Below are positions 16,440 to 25,827 of a stretch of 64,000 bases of DNA, piece by piece. Source of the DNA: Lewinellaceae bacterium (GTDB lineage Bacteria > Bacteroidota > Bacteroidia > Chitinophagales > Saprospiraceae); assembly GCA_016716135.1 (NCBI GenBank), contig JADJWX010000006.1, forward strand, positions 124,001-188,000. Direction: 5' to 3'. The notes under the pieces are model-generated. The model was given only the letters and a program-made list of their open reading frames with translations. It had not been told where the DNA came from and did no database searches. Both the position numbers and the translations under genes were made by a program. The first letter of the stretch is position 1. Each line of letters begins with the position of its first letter.

Positions 16440-17617
16440 CTACACCGGCGTCCGTTGCAAATCAAATGCCACCGGAAAATGCCCGGCCTCCACGGTTTTC
16501 TGCGCGTAAATACGCCCCACCTGCAACAGATGTTCCACCATTTCCGCCTTGTCCATTTCCCGGAGTTTCAGGATGGTTTTGTTGTCGAACGGCAGGTGCG
16601 GTTTGTCTTCCTGGGTGCCGTCGGGCAATGTTTTAGGTTGTTCCAGGTAGGCCTGGTAGCGCAGGTAACGCAGGGCGGGTTTGCCGGTCAGCACATCGTC
16701 GTGCAGGTCGCCGACTTCGGAGTCGATCTCAATCGCCGTGGGGCTTTGGCTGAGGTATTGCAACAAAAGTTGATTCTGGTAGGTGGAGTCGTCCATCAAC
16801 ATTTCAGGAACAGTGCCTGCCCACTCCAGCATATTGTTGTCGGCAATTTTGGTGGCGTCCACCAATTTGGTGTACGTGCCGGTACCGATAGACACCAGCA
16901 TTAGTTTGTCGGCGCCGGTTTCCCAGTGGAAAGGAAAGCCTTTCAGGGTAGCGAGCAGGAACAGCTGTAGTGCCGGGTTGTTGGCCATGCTCACGCCGCC
17001 GTCGATAAAGGTTGCTTCGCGGTTGCCGATGTTAATTTTTTGTGGCAAAAATAGGTAGGCGCGGCCGTGCTGGCACGGACCACTTCGCGCAACAGGTAGT
17101 CCTTGTTGCCGAGTTCGCCTTCCTCCTGGGACTCGTAGTATTTGGCGTCGGGATGATTGATCATTGACCAGGTGCTGAAGGTATCGGCGCGTTTGGCATT
17201 GATGTTGAGCCCGGTTCGAATGGCCTCGTCGCCGAGGCGAATATCCCCGAACAGTTTTTTCAATTCCTCCTGCAGGGGTTTGTCGTCGTAGCTGGCTTTC
17301 ATTTTGCTGCCGATCTGGAGCAGGCTGTATTTGTCGCCGAAAATTTTTCCACCCAGGCTGGTGTACATCTCGATCAGTTCGGAGCTGCTCCGGCCGGTAG
17401 CCAGCAGGGTAGCAATGATGGCGCCGGTGCTGGTGCCCCCGATGAGGTCGAAGTAATCGCAGAGGAGGAGGTCGGGGTTGTTGTGCCGCTCGCGGAGAAT
17501 GGCTTCGATCCGTTCGATAAACCCGAGCGATACAGCGCCCCGGATGCCGCCGCCGTCGAGGGCGAGCATGCGTTTGGGGCCGGGGGCGGTGAGTCGGGCA
17601 AGCAGTTTTTTTGACAT
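16440..17617 (-). CDS. Patatin-like phospholipase, frameshifted
   Basis: The N-terminal frame has the oxyanion loop DGGGIRG (about residue 21) and the nucleophile motif GTSTG with Ser63. The C-terminal frame has the dyad DGG in FIDGGVSMANNP. Together they give a complete patatin (Ser-Asp dyad lipase) of about 392 residues, ending AFDLQRTPV. The frame breaks after APTYF, where five T (minus strand, near 17044-17048) stand where six would restore TYFLPQKINIG. The conserved motifs on both sides favour a sequencing slip over decay. It acts on lipid acyl esters. Its neighbours are not defence genes, so a CBASS role is not supported. A -7-like TATCTTTA lies upstream. Confidence 0.8.
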
Positions 17618-17696
17618 GTTTCAAATGGTTTGTACACAGAAAATACGATTGGAGTAAAGATAAGCCTACGATCCAAAACCACACAAACCGACTTGT

Positions 17697-18230
17697 TTAT
17701 CCATTCTTATATTTTTCATACGCCGTTACCAGCAACACTTCCAGCGCATCAAAATCGTACTGCAACGCCCCCGAAGTAATCGCCAGCGGCGAACCGTACA
17801 ATTTGTCATTGGCCTGCATGGCTTTTTTGGCAATGCCGTTTTTGGCCCGGGCAATATATTTTTCCGGGTCCGCCACATCAACCATGATGAATTTGGTCGA
17901 CCGGATTTTTAGCCTGCGAAACCCCGTAATATCCTTCCAATCCACCAGCCCGGCGCTGATCGCGCTGGAGTTGTCGTGGATGCCCTCCCGGTCGATGATG
18001 AGCCCGGGTTGGTTGTCGAACAACTTGCGCACACCGATAAGGCCCATAAAACCGAAAAATACAATGCCCAGCAGGCCGACCCCCTGAACAAACAGCCGGT
18101 AATACCCGGATTCCTCGCTGGCCACATCCAACAGGAGCCAGGCGCCCAATGCGACAAACAAGACGGCGCCACCGAGCACAAGCAGCAGTTTTGTCTTACT
18201 CAGGGGGATTTCAATGCGGTTAGTATCCAT
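17697..18230 (-). CDS. STM3941-like membrane protein
   Basis: A 177-residue protein. It starts with a short polar segment (RIEIPLSKTKLLLV), then has two transmembrane helices (about 14-33 and 45-66) and a cytoplasmic C-terminal domain with GIHDNSSAISAGLVDWKDI and YIARAKNGIAKKAMQAN. The pattern matches the STM3941 family of two-helix proteins with a PH-like tail. Its function is unknown. It lies upstream of the patatin gene on the same strand with a gap of about 80 bases. Confidence 0.75.
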   Translation of the reverse strand: MDTNRIEIPLSKTKLLLVLGGAVLFVALGAWLLLDVASEESGYYRLFVQGVGLLGIVFFGFMGLIGVRKLFDNQPGLIIDREGIHDNSSAISAGLVDWKDITGFRRLKIRSTKFIMVDVADPEKYIARAKNGIAKKAMQANDKLYGSPLAITSGALQYDFDALEVLLVTAYEKYKNG

Positions 18231-18426
18231 AACAGATTCAGATTTTTGATGGGAAATATAAAACTATCCGCTAAAAAGCGGGTCAACGTTCCGGCGCGGA
18301 AAGTTTTGAATAGTTTCAATAGATCCGGCCCGGAATTTTTATCTTCCCTTGCTGATTTAGCAGGTATCGCCCAAATCCGGGTACCCGGTTTTTCCCGGAG
18401 CACCTGTTGTTAAAAAATCTGATCCT

Positions 18427-21400
18427 ATGAAAAATCTTGCCCGCCTGCACTGCACCGGTATTTTTTTGCTGTTGTTATTCCCTGTTTTAGCACAAAAAAA
18501 TGCTCCGGCGGCTCCGGTTGCCATCCATATTACCCCGGCCACTGCGTTGCCCGGCGACACCATTTGCCTGGAAGTGCGCGCCAGTGATTTTACCCCGGTT
18601 TATCTTTTTCAATTTGCCTTGCAATGGGATACTTCCATGCTGCACTACGTGTCGGCATCGTCGGCAGGCTGCCCCGATGCCCCGTTCCTTACGTTTGGAA
18701 CGGCGTTGGCGCCGGAGGGTCGCCTCATCGTATTGGGCGGGAGTGCCGGCCCCGGATTTGTGGACAGCAGTTGTTTGTTCCGGCTTTGTTTTTTGGTCGA
18801 CCCGGCTGCCTGGGGCACTGGTTTCGTGCAAAAATATCCCGCGTATCCCATCGAGTTTTTAAACACAAACGGACAAAATCTGGCCTATGCGATCTCGCCG
18901 GGTATAGTAACGATCAATACACCGCTACGCCTGGCCAACGCCGTGGTAAATCCGGCCGGTTGCCGCGGCCCGGCGGGTGGCATCGAGGTGGTGCCGGTTG
19001 GCGGGCAACTGCCCTATGTCGTTCAATGGTCCGACACATCGGGTTTGGTAACCTTGAGCCCGCATTTGGACCAGGCGCCTCCAGGCCGCTATTTTCTGAA
19101 AATAACAGACCAAAGCGGTCAAACCCTGCGCGATACTTTTGACATAAAAAACAGCGGAACGCCGCTCGATATCCGCTCCAGTACCGTCAAACATGCCACT
19201 TGTGACCGGCCAAACGGGTGCATAAAACTACAGCCGTCCGGTGGCGCGGCGCCTTTGCAGGTCCGCTGGGCCGATGACCCGCTGGCGCTGGCCGAACGCT
19301 GCGACCTGGCGCCGGGCGTGTACCGGGTTGAGGTAACCGACACCGCCGGTTGCCGGGTGCAGGCCGGTTTTTCCGTAAACAAGCTGCCGGGTTTTGCGCT
19401 GGACCGTGTGAAAGACAAACCCGCCTGCGATCAACCCGGATTTATTGAATTACAGCCTCAGGGCGGTGTGCCGCCCTACCGGACGCGCTGGAGCACCGGC
19501 GATACGGCACTGATCCTGAGCGGTTTGGAAGTGGGGTACTACCATGTTACGGTTACGGACGCCCAAGGGTGTTCCGTTGAAAAAGACATTGCCCTGCATG
19601 ATGCTATTTTCCCGGTGGCATATGGCTGGGAAAGTACTTTCGATTGTCCGCAAATTTTTGATCAGGGTACTTTGGAAATGGAATTCGGCAATTTTTCAAA
19701 TCCGAACCTGCTGCCGCTGACCATTGATTGGTATTTTGGAAAAACCGATACCGTCCGGTCGAATGATCCGGGCAATGCTGAAGTTGTATTGCGCAATATT
19801 CCCCCGGGCTTGCAACACAACGTGATACGGCAGGCCGACGGTTGTGCCTTCGTTGGCGCAGTAACGGTGGATTGCCGGCCACCGTCCGATTTTACCGGTG
19901 CGGAAGGCGCGGTGCTCAAGATTGAACAATCCACTGCGGGCTGCTCAAAAGTGGTGTGCAAAGACTGTGCGGATGTGACAGCCCTGCAAGGCAGCCTGGC
20001 CTGGCTTACCAGCGCTATGCAGCCAATCGGGCTGAATATGCTTGACTCCTCGGGTATTTATGCCTGGAATTTTTATCCGGATACGGTGGCGGGGCGCCTG
20101 AGTTTTTTCTGGCATGCGCCCGATGATTCGGGCCGCGATCTTACCGAGCTGTTTGAAGTATGTTTTTTGCCAAAAGACAGTGCGGCCTGGTTTTCAGGAT
20201 TGTCTTTCACAAAAGAACCCACCGGAACACTGCTGCGCCGGGCGGATGGCCGGGAAATGCCGGTGACGGCGGTCGACGGGCCGGTTGTTTTCCAGTATTA
20301 TTTCACCGAGTTCGAACTTTTCGGCGGCAAGGTAATTGCGCCCGGCTGTGCGGCAGACGGGAAACGCACGTTTGGCGCCCAGGCATACCCGTTTTTCCTG
20401 GAGTTGTACTATTACGTTTTCCCCCTGGATAGCCAGGCCGTTGCCTTTGAGGAGATCAACCGGGCCGGCCGTTTGATAGCCGGCTACTACAGCATTTTGG
20501 TCGCCCAACCTGTCTATGGCAGCGGTGGGGCACTGTTGTTTTTACCGCCGGAGGTATTTGATCCCTGCGTATGGCCGGGTGATGCGGACAATAACGGCGC
20601 TGTAAACCACTACGATTTGTTGTCCCTGGGCCTCGGCTTTGGCGCTACCGGGCCTGCCCGTGTGGAACAGGGTGTCGATTGGTCGGGGGCCGGGACTGCT
20701 CGCTGGGGACAGCATGATCCGGCGCGTGGTGTGGATTACCAAAATTCGGATACCGACGGAAACGGGATCATCAATGCTGCCGATACATTGGCCATTCGGC
20801 AAAACTGGGGCAGGGTAGTGGATCACCTCGCTAACAGTCCGTATGAAGGTCCGGCCGTATCGCCCGAGCGGCCGGATGCACCACCACTTTTTATCGATGC
20901 CGATACCCTAACGGCCGGACAGATGGCGGCCTTGCCGGTAGCCTGGGGGGGGATGAACAACCCTGCGGAGCAGGCATACGGCCTGGCTTTTACCTTGCGC
21001 TATGACACCAACCTGGTTGGCCCGGATTTGCTTTTTGTACCGGAATCTTCCTGGTTTGGCGATACGGCAGGCGGCGAATTGCTTTGTATGCAACAGCATT
21101 TCCGGCATTGGGGCTTGCTGTCGGTGGCCATGACGCGGCTGGATGGGCAAAATGCCCAGGGTGAGGGCGCAATCGGGAAATTTGTTTTTACCGCCGGTAC
21201 GCCACCGGCTTCTCGCACCGGTACATTCGAACTGGTAAATGCACTGGCTTTGGGAAACAACGCAGACCCGGTTCCGCTGCACGTGCCGGACACAAAACTG
21301 CATGTAAACAATCCGCAGGTCAGCCTTCAGGAAGTTGGCAGCAATTCAGCACGCTTAATTTTACAGCCTAATCCGGCAGCAAACAATGTTTGGGTGGAAA

Positions 21401-21588
21401 CTCCGGGTACCAAAATCAGGCATATCGGGCTGTTCAACGCCACCGGGCAGTGTGTGTCGGAATCGGCTGTCGGCGGGGTAGAAAAGGTTCGGTTCCCGGT
21501 GCTGCATTTGCCCGAAGGTTTATATGCAATCCGGGTTCGGACGGATGCGGGAGTCGGGCTGCAAAAGTTGGTGATTGAGCGGAACTAA
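18427..21588 (+). CDS. Large T9SS cargo protein with cohesin-like, SprB-repeat and dockerin-like modules
   Basis: A 1053-residue secreted protein. After the signal peptide, residues about 28-155 look like a cohesin-type beta sandwich (ALPGDTICLEVRASDF, FALQWDTSMLHYVS). Three SprB-like repeats follow (GGIEVVPVGGQLPYVVQW, GCIKLQPSGGAAPLQVRW, GFIELQPQGGVPPYRTRW). A degenerate second sandwich comes next, then a dockerin-like pair of calcium loops (DADNNGAVNHYDLL and DTDGNGIINAADTLAI, about 715-790), a third cohesin-like domain and a C-terminal type A sorting domain (LQPNPAANNVWVE to LVIERN). It should be exported by the T9SS and kept at the cell surface. Module boundaries are approximate. No enzymatic domain is visible; a structural or adhesive role is inferred. 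Confidence 0.75.
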   Translation: MKNLARLHCTGIFLLLLFPVLAQKNAPAAPVAIHITPATALPGDTICLEVRASDFTPVYLFQFALQWDTSMLHYVSASSAGCPDAPFLTFGTALAPEGRLIVLGGSAGPGFVDSSCLFRLCFLVDPAAWGTGFVQKYPAYPIEFLNTNGQNLAYAISPGIVTINTPLRLANAVVNPAGCRGPAGGIEVVPVGGQLPYVVQWSDTSGLVTLSPHLDQAPPGRYFLKITDQSGQTLRDTFDIKNSGTPLDIRSSTVKHATCDRPNGCIKLQPSGGAAPLQVRWADDPLALAERCDLAPGVYRVEVTDTAGCRVQAGFSVNKLPGFALDRVKDKPACDQPGFIELQPQGGVPPYRTRWSTGDTALILSGLEVGYYHVTVTDAQGCSVEKDIALHDAIFPVAYGWESTFDCPQIFDQGTLEMEFGNFSNPNLLPLTIDWYFGKTDTVRSNDPGNAEVVLRNIPPGLQHNVIRQADGCAFVGAVTVDCRPPSDFTGAEGAVLKIEQSTAGCSKVVCKDCADVTALQGSLAWLTSAMQPIGLNMLDSSGIYAWNFYPDTVAGRLSFFWHAPDDSGRDLTELFEVCFLPKDSAAWFSGLSFTKEPTGTLLRRADGREMPVTAVDGPVVFQYYFTEFELFGGKVIAPGCAADGKRTFGAQAYPFFLELYYYVFPLDSQAVAFEEINRAGRLIAGYYSILVAQPVYGSGGALLFLPPEVFDPCVWPGDADNNGAVNHYDLLSLGLGFGATGPARVEQGVDWSGAGTARWGQHDPARGVDYQNSDTDGNGIINAADTLAIRQNWGRVVDHLANSPYEGPAVSPERPDAPPLFIDADTLTAGQMAALPVAWGGMNNPAEQAYGLAFTLRYDTNLVGPDLLFVPESSWFGDTAGGELLCMQQHFRHWGLLSVAMTRLDGQNAQGEGAIGKFVFTAGTPPASRTGTFELVNALALGNNADPVPLHVPDTKLHVNNPQVSLQEVGSNSARLILQPNPAANNVWVETPGTKIRHIGLFNATGQCVSESAVGGVEKVRFPVLHLPEGLYAIRVRTDAGVGLQKLVIERN

Positions 21589-21699
21589 TGAATAATTTGT
21601 ACGGTGATTTAGAGGGCAAAATGTACACTTTTACCTTACTTGCCAGTATATCCCGGCACAGCCGGCCCTACCACCTGATACACTTTTTAACATAAAACA

Positions 21700-22893
21700 A
21701 TGACCACCTCCCGCCGAAAATTCATCCAGACGCTCTCCCTGGCAACAGCCGGCGCCCTGGTGTCAAAATCGCTGTATCCTTTTTCCAACGATCCGCAACC
21801 ACTGCGCCTGGGCATTATCGGCACCGGCGACCGGGGCCAGGGTATGAGCCAGCTGATCAACGAAATATCCGGCATGAAAGTGACGGCGCTTTGCGACATC
21901 CTGCCCTTCCGCCTGGAAAAGGCCCGCGCCCGGGTCGGCGAAAAAACCAAAGCCTGCGCCGACTACCGCGCCCTGCTCGACGATCCGGCGGTAGACGCCG
22001 TGCTCATCGCCACACCCTTCAGCATGCACGCCCAAATGTTTTCAGATGCCCTTGACGCCGGCAAACACGTATACTGTGAAAAAACGATGTGCTACGGCGT
22101 CGAACCGACCCTGGCAGCCCTGAAAAAAGCCCGGGCATCCAAAAAGATCGTGCAAGCCGGGCATCAATACCGCTATTCCAAACTCTACCAAACCGTGGCA
22201 CAATCAATCCGGGAAGGGCTAATCGGCCCGCTTTCCAGGATCGAATGCCAATGGAACCGCAATGGCAACTGGCGCCGGCCCGTGCCCGACCCGAAACTGG
22301 AACGCCTGATCAACTGGCGCATGTACCGCGAATACTCCGGCGGGCTGGTGGCCGAGCTTTGCGCCCACCAGATCGACTTTGCCAACTGGATTTTGGATGC
22401 TGCCCCAACGAAAATTACCGGCTTCGGCGGTATCGACTACTGGAAAGACGGCCGCGAAACCTACGACAACGTACACCTGCTAATGGATTACCCGGGGGGC
22501 GTTAAGGCCAGTTTTACGTCCCTCACCACCAATGCATACGACCACTATCGAATAAAAGTAATGGGCAAAAAAGGCACGATAGTCCTCACGCCGGAGCAAG
22601 CCTGGCTGTACTCCGAAGCGAACACTCCACCCGCCGACACCAACCTGCTGGTTGATGGCGTAAGCGGCGCTACACGCACCCGTGGCGGCGAGCCTGCCGG
22701 ACGCCGTTTCGACATCGAACATACCGATCCCAGTATTCAGGCGCTGATGGATTTTCGCGACAATGTGGCGGCCAATACGCTACCGGTTTCCGGCGTGGAA
22801 ACCGGCGCCCGGGTCGCCATTGCCGTGCAACTGGCGCTGGATGCCATGGACCATAACCGGGTGGAAGTTTGGAAGGAGGAATACAATTTTTGA
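21700..22893 (+). CDS. Gfo/Idh/MocA family oxidoreductase, Tat-exported
   Basis: A 397-residue protein with a twin-arginine signal (TTSRRKFIQTLSLATAGAL). The Rossmann fold begins LGIIGTGDRGQGM, and VYCEKTMCYGVEP carries the EKP-type catalytic motif as EKT. The C-terminal half contains the substrate-domain features GGLVAELCAHQIDFANW. Family members are NAD(P)-dependent sugar oxidoreductases; periplasmic forms keep the cofactor tightly bound. It starts a cluster with a DUF1080 hydrolase 22 bases downstream and a second oxidoreductase, which points to oxidation of a glycoside at C3. Confidence 0.85.
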   Translation: MTTSRRKFIQTLSLATAGALVSKSLYPFSNDPQPLRLGIIGTGDRGQGMSQLINEISGMKVTALCDILPFRLEKARARVGEKTKACADYRALLDDPAVDAVLIATPFSMHAQMFSDALDAGKHVYCEKTMCYGVEPTLAALKKARASKKIVQAGHQYRYSKLYQTVAQSIREGLIGPLSRIECQWNRNGNWRRPVPDPKLERLINWRMYREYSGGLVAELCAHQIDFANWILDAAPTKITGFGGIDYWKDGRETYDNVHLLMDYPGGVKASFTSLTTNAYDHYRIKVMGKKGTIVLTPEQAWLYSEANTPPADTNLLVDGVSGATRTRGGEPAGRRFDIEHTDPSIQALMDFRDNVAANTLPVSGVETGARVAIAVQLALDAMDHNRVEVWKEEYNF

Positions 22894-22915
22894 GGTCCAA
22901 AACCGGATTTTACGC

Positions 22916-24292
22916 ATGAAAAAATTAACACTGCTCACGCTTACGCTACTGGCCTGCATAACGGCCACAGCCCAGGACGGTTGGACCGACCTGTTCAACG
23001 ACAACGACTTCCGCGGCTGGAAAAAACTGAACGGCGCCGCCGATTACACGATTGAAAACGGTGTGGTCACCGGCACAGCCAAACTGGGCACACCCAACAC
23101 CTTTCTTGCCACCGAAAAAAGTTATGCCGACTTTATCCTGGAAGTAGACGTGCATGTGGAAAACCTGCTCAACTCCGGCATTCAAATCCGCAGCCTGAGC
23201 ACACCCGACTACCAGAACGGCAGGGTGCACGGCTACCAGGTGGAAATTGACCCCGGCCCGCGCGCTTATTCCGGCGGCCTGTACGACGAAGCCCGGCGCG
23301 CCTGGCTGTACCCGCTTTCCATGAACCCCAAAGGCCGCAAAGCCTTCAAACCGGGCGACTGGAATACCTACCACATCGAAGCCATCGGCAACCAGATCCG
23401 CGTGTGGGTCAACGGCATCCAATGCACCAACCTGGTCGACGACATGACCGCCGCCGGCTTCATCGCGCTCCAGGTGCACAGCATCGGGAAAGCCTCCGAA
23501 GCCGGGACCAAAGTTCGCTGGCGCAACATGCGCATCAAAACGGAAAATCTGGAGTCCGACCGCTGGACCCCCGACCCCGACGTACCCGAGATCAGCTACC
23601 TGGTGAACCAACTCACCGACTGGGAAAAGCGCAAAGGCTACCGCCTGCTTTGGGACGGCAAGACCAGCGCAGGCTGGCGGGGCGCCAAACTCGACGGCTT
23701 TCCAAACTCCGGCTGGACAATCCACGACGGCATACTGACCATCCAGGCCACCGACGGCGGCGAGGCCACCGGCCCGGGCGACATCATCACCACCGACCAG
23801 TTCAGCGATTTTGAGCTGGAACTCGAATTCATGATCACCGAAGGGGCCAACAGCGGGATCAAATATTTTGTAGACCCGGAAATAAACAAAGGCACCGGCT
23901 CGGCCATCGGCTGCGAGTTTCAACTGCTCGACGATGCCAAACATCCCGATGCCCAAATGGGGGTCGCCGGAAACCGGACGCTGGCGTCGCTGTACGACCT
24001 CATCCCGAGCCGGATGCTCAGCAATCCCTATTCCACCAAAGCACAGATTTTCAAAGGCATCGGCGCCTGGAACAAGGCTCGGATCGTGTCGAAAAACGGG
24101 CATGTCGAACACTGGCTCAACAACGAAAAAATGGTGGAATACGAGCGTTTTTCGCAAATGTTCGAAGCACTGGTAAATTACAGCAAATACAAAGTCTGGC
24201 CGGGTTTCGGGCGTTGGCCGCAAGGGCATATCCTGTTGCAGGACCACGGGAACACCGTGCATTTCCGGAGTATTAAAATCCGGGAATTTTGA
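22916..24292 (+). CDS. Tandem DUF1080 (3-keto-disaccharide hydrolase) protein
   Basis: A 458-residue protein with a signal peptide (KLTLLTLTLLACITATAQ) and two successive PF06439 domains. The first (about 20-205) begins GWTDLFNDNDFRGWKKLNG and includes NSGIQIRS and NTYHIEAIGNQIRVWVNG. The second (about 235-458) begins GYRLLWDGKTSAGWRGAKLDG and includes NSGIKYFVDPE and WNKARIVSKNGHVEHWLN. The ATG follows the preceding stop by 22 bases. PF06439 proteins cleave 3-keto-glycosides, so this enzyme plausibly acts on the product of the flanking oxidoreductases. The two domains may differ in specificity. Confidence 0.85.
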   Translation: MKKLTLLTLTLLACITATAQDGWTDLFNDNDFRGWKKLNGAADYTIENGVVTGTAKLGTPNTFLATEKSYADFILEVDVHVENLLNSGIQIRSLSTPDYQNGRVHGYQVEIDPGPRAYSGGLYDEARRAWLYPLSMNPKGRKAFKPGDWNTYHIEAIGNQIRVWVNGIQCTNLVDDMTAAGFIALQVHSIGKASEAGTKVRWRNMRIKTENLESDRWTPDPDVPEISYLVNQLTDWEKRKGYRLLWDGKTSAGWRGAKLDGFPNSGWTIHDGILTIQATDGGEATGPGDIITTDQFSDFELELEFMITEGANSGIKYFVDPEINKGTGSAIGCEFQLLDDAKHPDAQMGVAGNRTLASLYDLIPSRMLSNPYSTKAQIFKGIGAWNKARIVSKNGHVEHWLNNEKMVEYERFSQMFEALVNYSKYKVWPGFGRWPQGHILLQDHGNTVHFRSIKIREF

Positions 24293-24312
24293 TTTTTAGC
24301 CCGGCGTGATAT

Positions 24313-24381
24313 TTTTTTACCGCGAAGGCGCAAAGACGCAAAGTCTAAATTTTCGCGCCTTTGCGCCTTCGCGGTAAAAAA
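24313..24381. repeat. Perfect 23-bp hairpin (GAAGGCGCAAAG family)
   Basis: The arms ACCGCGAAGGCGCAAAG and CTTTGCGCCTTCGCGGT are exact complements extended by a T-run on the left and an A-run on the right. The loop contains GACGCAAAGTC. It sits between the DUF1080 gene and the second oxidoreductase. The A-run on the right is the wrong polarity for a plus-strand terminator. Confidence 0.75.
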
Positions 24382-24433
24382 TGTTACGGCAAGCATGATC
24401 AACAATGCCGCACAACACGAAAATCTTTTATCC

Positions 24434-25762
24434 ATGAAAAAAACACAAACACGCCGCGCCTTCCTGAAAAAATCCGCAGCAGCAGGTCTGGGCCTCGCTT
24501 TCGCCACCTCTGCGCGCAGCTACGCTTCCATCCTGGGCGCGAACGACCGGGTCAACATGGCCGTCATCGGGCTGCACGGCCGGGGGAAAGCGCTCATCGG
24601 GGCGGCTTCGGCCTGTGCCAATACCGGCATGGTTGCGATCTGCGATGTGGACAAACGGGAGTTGGGCAAAACCAACGAACTGGTGACGGATCGTTTTGGT
24701 AAAAAAGCTGTCGAATACGGCGATATCCGCCGGTTGCTGGAAAACAAGGCCGTCGACGCCATCCTGATCGCCACGCCCGAACACTGGCATGCCCCCATGA
24801 CCATCATGGGCGTACAGGCCGGCAAACATGTATATGTGGAAAAACCCTGTAGTCACAATCCGCGCGAGGGCGAATTGCTGGTGGAAGCCCGCGAAAAATA
24901 CGGAAAGGTGATCCAGATGGGCACCCAGCAGCGTTCGGCGCCCACGTCCATCCAGGCCATCCGGGATATCCGCGACGGGTTGATCGGCGACGTGTACTAC
25001 GGCAAGGCCTGGTATGCCAATAACCGGCGCGCCATTGGAAACGGCAAGCTGGCGCCGGTACCCGACTGGCTCGACTGGGAACTCTGGCAGGGCCCGGCCC
25101 CGCGCGAAGCCTACAACGATATTTACGTGCACTACAACTGGCACTGGTTCTGGAAATACGGTACCGGCGAGATCAACAACAACGGCACCCACGAAATTGA
25201 CATCTGCCGCTGGGCCATGGGGCTGAAATATCCCAAAAGCGTAAGCTCCTCGGGCGGGCGCTTTCACTTTCACGACGACTGGCAGTTTTATGATACCCAG
25301 GTCGTCAACTACGAATTTGACGGCGGAAAAATGATCAGCTGGGAAGGCCGCAGCTGCAATGGTCATCCGATCAACGGGGAAGGCCGGGGCGCAACCCTGC
25401 ACGGCACCGAGGGCACCATCATGCTGACCCGGAACGCCTACACGCGTTTTGATTTGGACAACAAACTGGTTCAGGAAATCAGGGAGGAAGCAGAAAGCGC
25501 CACCCTCAACACCGTCGGCGCCGGCAACCTCGACAAGTTTCACATGCAAAATTTCCTTGCCGCTATTCGCGACGGCGCACCGCTGCATTCTCCGATTGAT
25601 GAAGGCGCAAACACCAATTTGCTGTGCCATCTCGGCAACTATTCCCAGAAACTGGGGCGTAAAATTGTACTCGACACCGCCACCGGCCGGCCGCTCAACG
25701 ACCCGGAAGCCATGCAGTTTTGGAGCAGGGAGTATGCGCCGGGCTGGGAACCGAAGGTGTAG
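24434..25762 (+). CDS. Gfo/Idh/MocA family oxidoreductase, Tat-exported (second)
   Basis: A 442-residue protein with a twin-arginine signal (TRRAFLKKSAAAGLGLAFA) after the ATG that follows ATCC; an ATG 13 codons earlier would precede the signal and is less likely. It has the Rossmann motif MAVIGLHGRGKAL, the catalytic EKP (VYVEKPCSHNPREGE), GTQQRSAP, and the C-terminal signature NNNGTHEIDICRWAMG. It is longer than the first oxidoreductase and belongs to a different subgroup. A role in sugar C3 oxidation or reduction alongside the DUF1080 hydrolase is inferred from the cluster. Confidence 0.85.
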   Translation: MKKTQTRRAFLKKSAAAGLGLAFATSARSYASILGANDRVNMAVIGLHGRGKALIGAASACANTGMVAICDVDKRELGKTNELVTDRFGKKAVEYGDIRRLLENKAVDAILIATPEHWHAPMTIMGVQAGKHVYVEKPCSHNPREGELLVEAREKYGKVIQMGTQQRSAPTSIQAIRDIRDGLIGDVYYGKAWYANNRRAIGNGKLAPVPDWLDWELWQGPAPREAYNDIYVHYNWHWFWKYGTGEINNNGTHEIDICRWAMGLKYPKSVSSSGGRFHFHDDWQFYDTQVVNYEFDGGKMISWEGRSCNGHPINGEGRGATLHGTEGTIMLTRNAYTRFDLDNKLVQEIREEAESATLNTVGAGNLDKFHMQNFLAAIRDGAPLHSPIDEGANTNLLCHLGNYSQKLGRKIVLDTATGRPLNDPEAMQFWSREYAPGWEPKV

Positions 25763-25827
25763 TTTTCTTCCGGCGCAGCACAGCCGACCAGGCCATCATA
25801 ACGATGTCGTGCTCGCCAGGCAAGACC

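Noticed and set aside
16440..17617. Patatin as a CBASS effector (CapV)
   Set aside because: No nucleotidyltransferase or other defence gene is adjacent; neighbours are CreD/DUF1361 and an STM3941-like protein.
18427..21588. Cellulosome scaffoldin
   Set aside because: There is no catalytic glycosidase cluster, and the sorting domain and SprB repeats point to a T9SS surface protein instead.
22946..24262. A 438-residue minus-strand open frame opposite the DUF1080 gene
   Set aside because: Antisense shadow of a GC-rich gene; the plus strand carries two recognisable domains.
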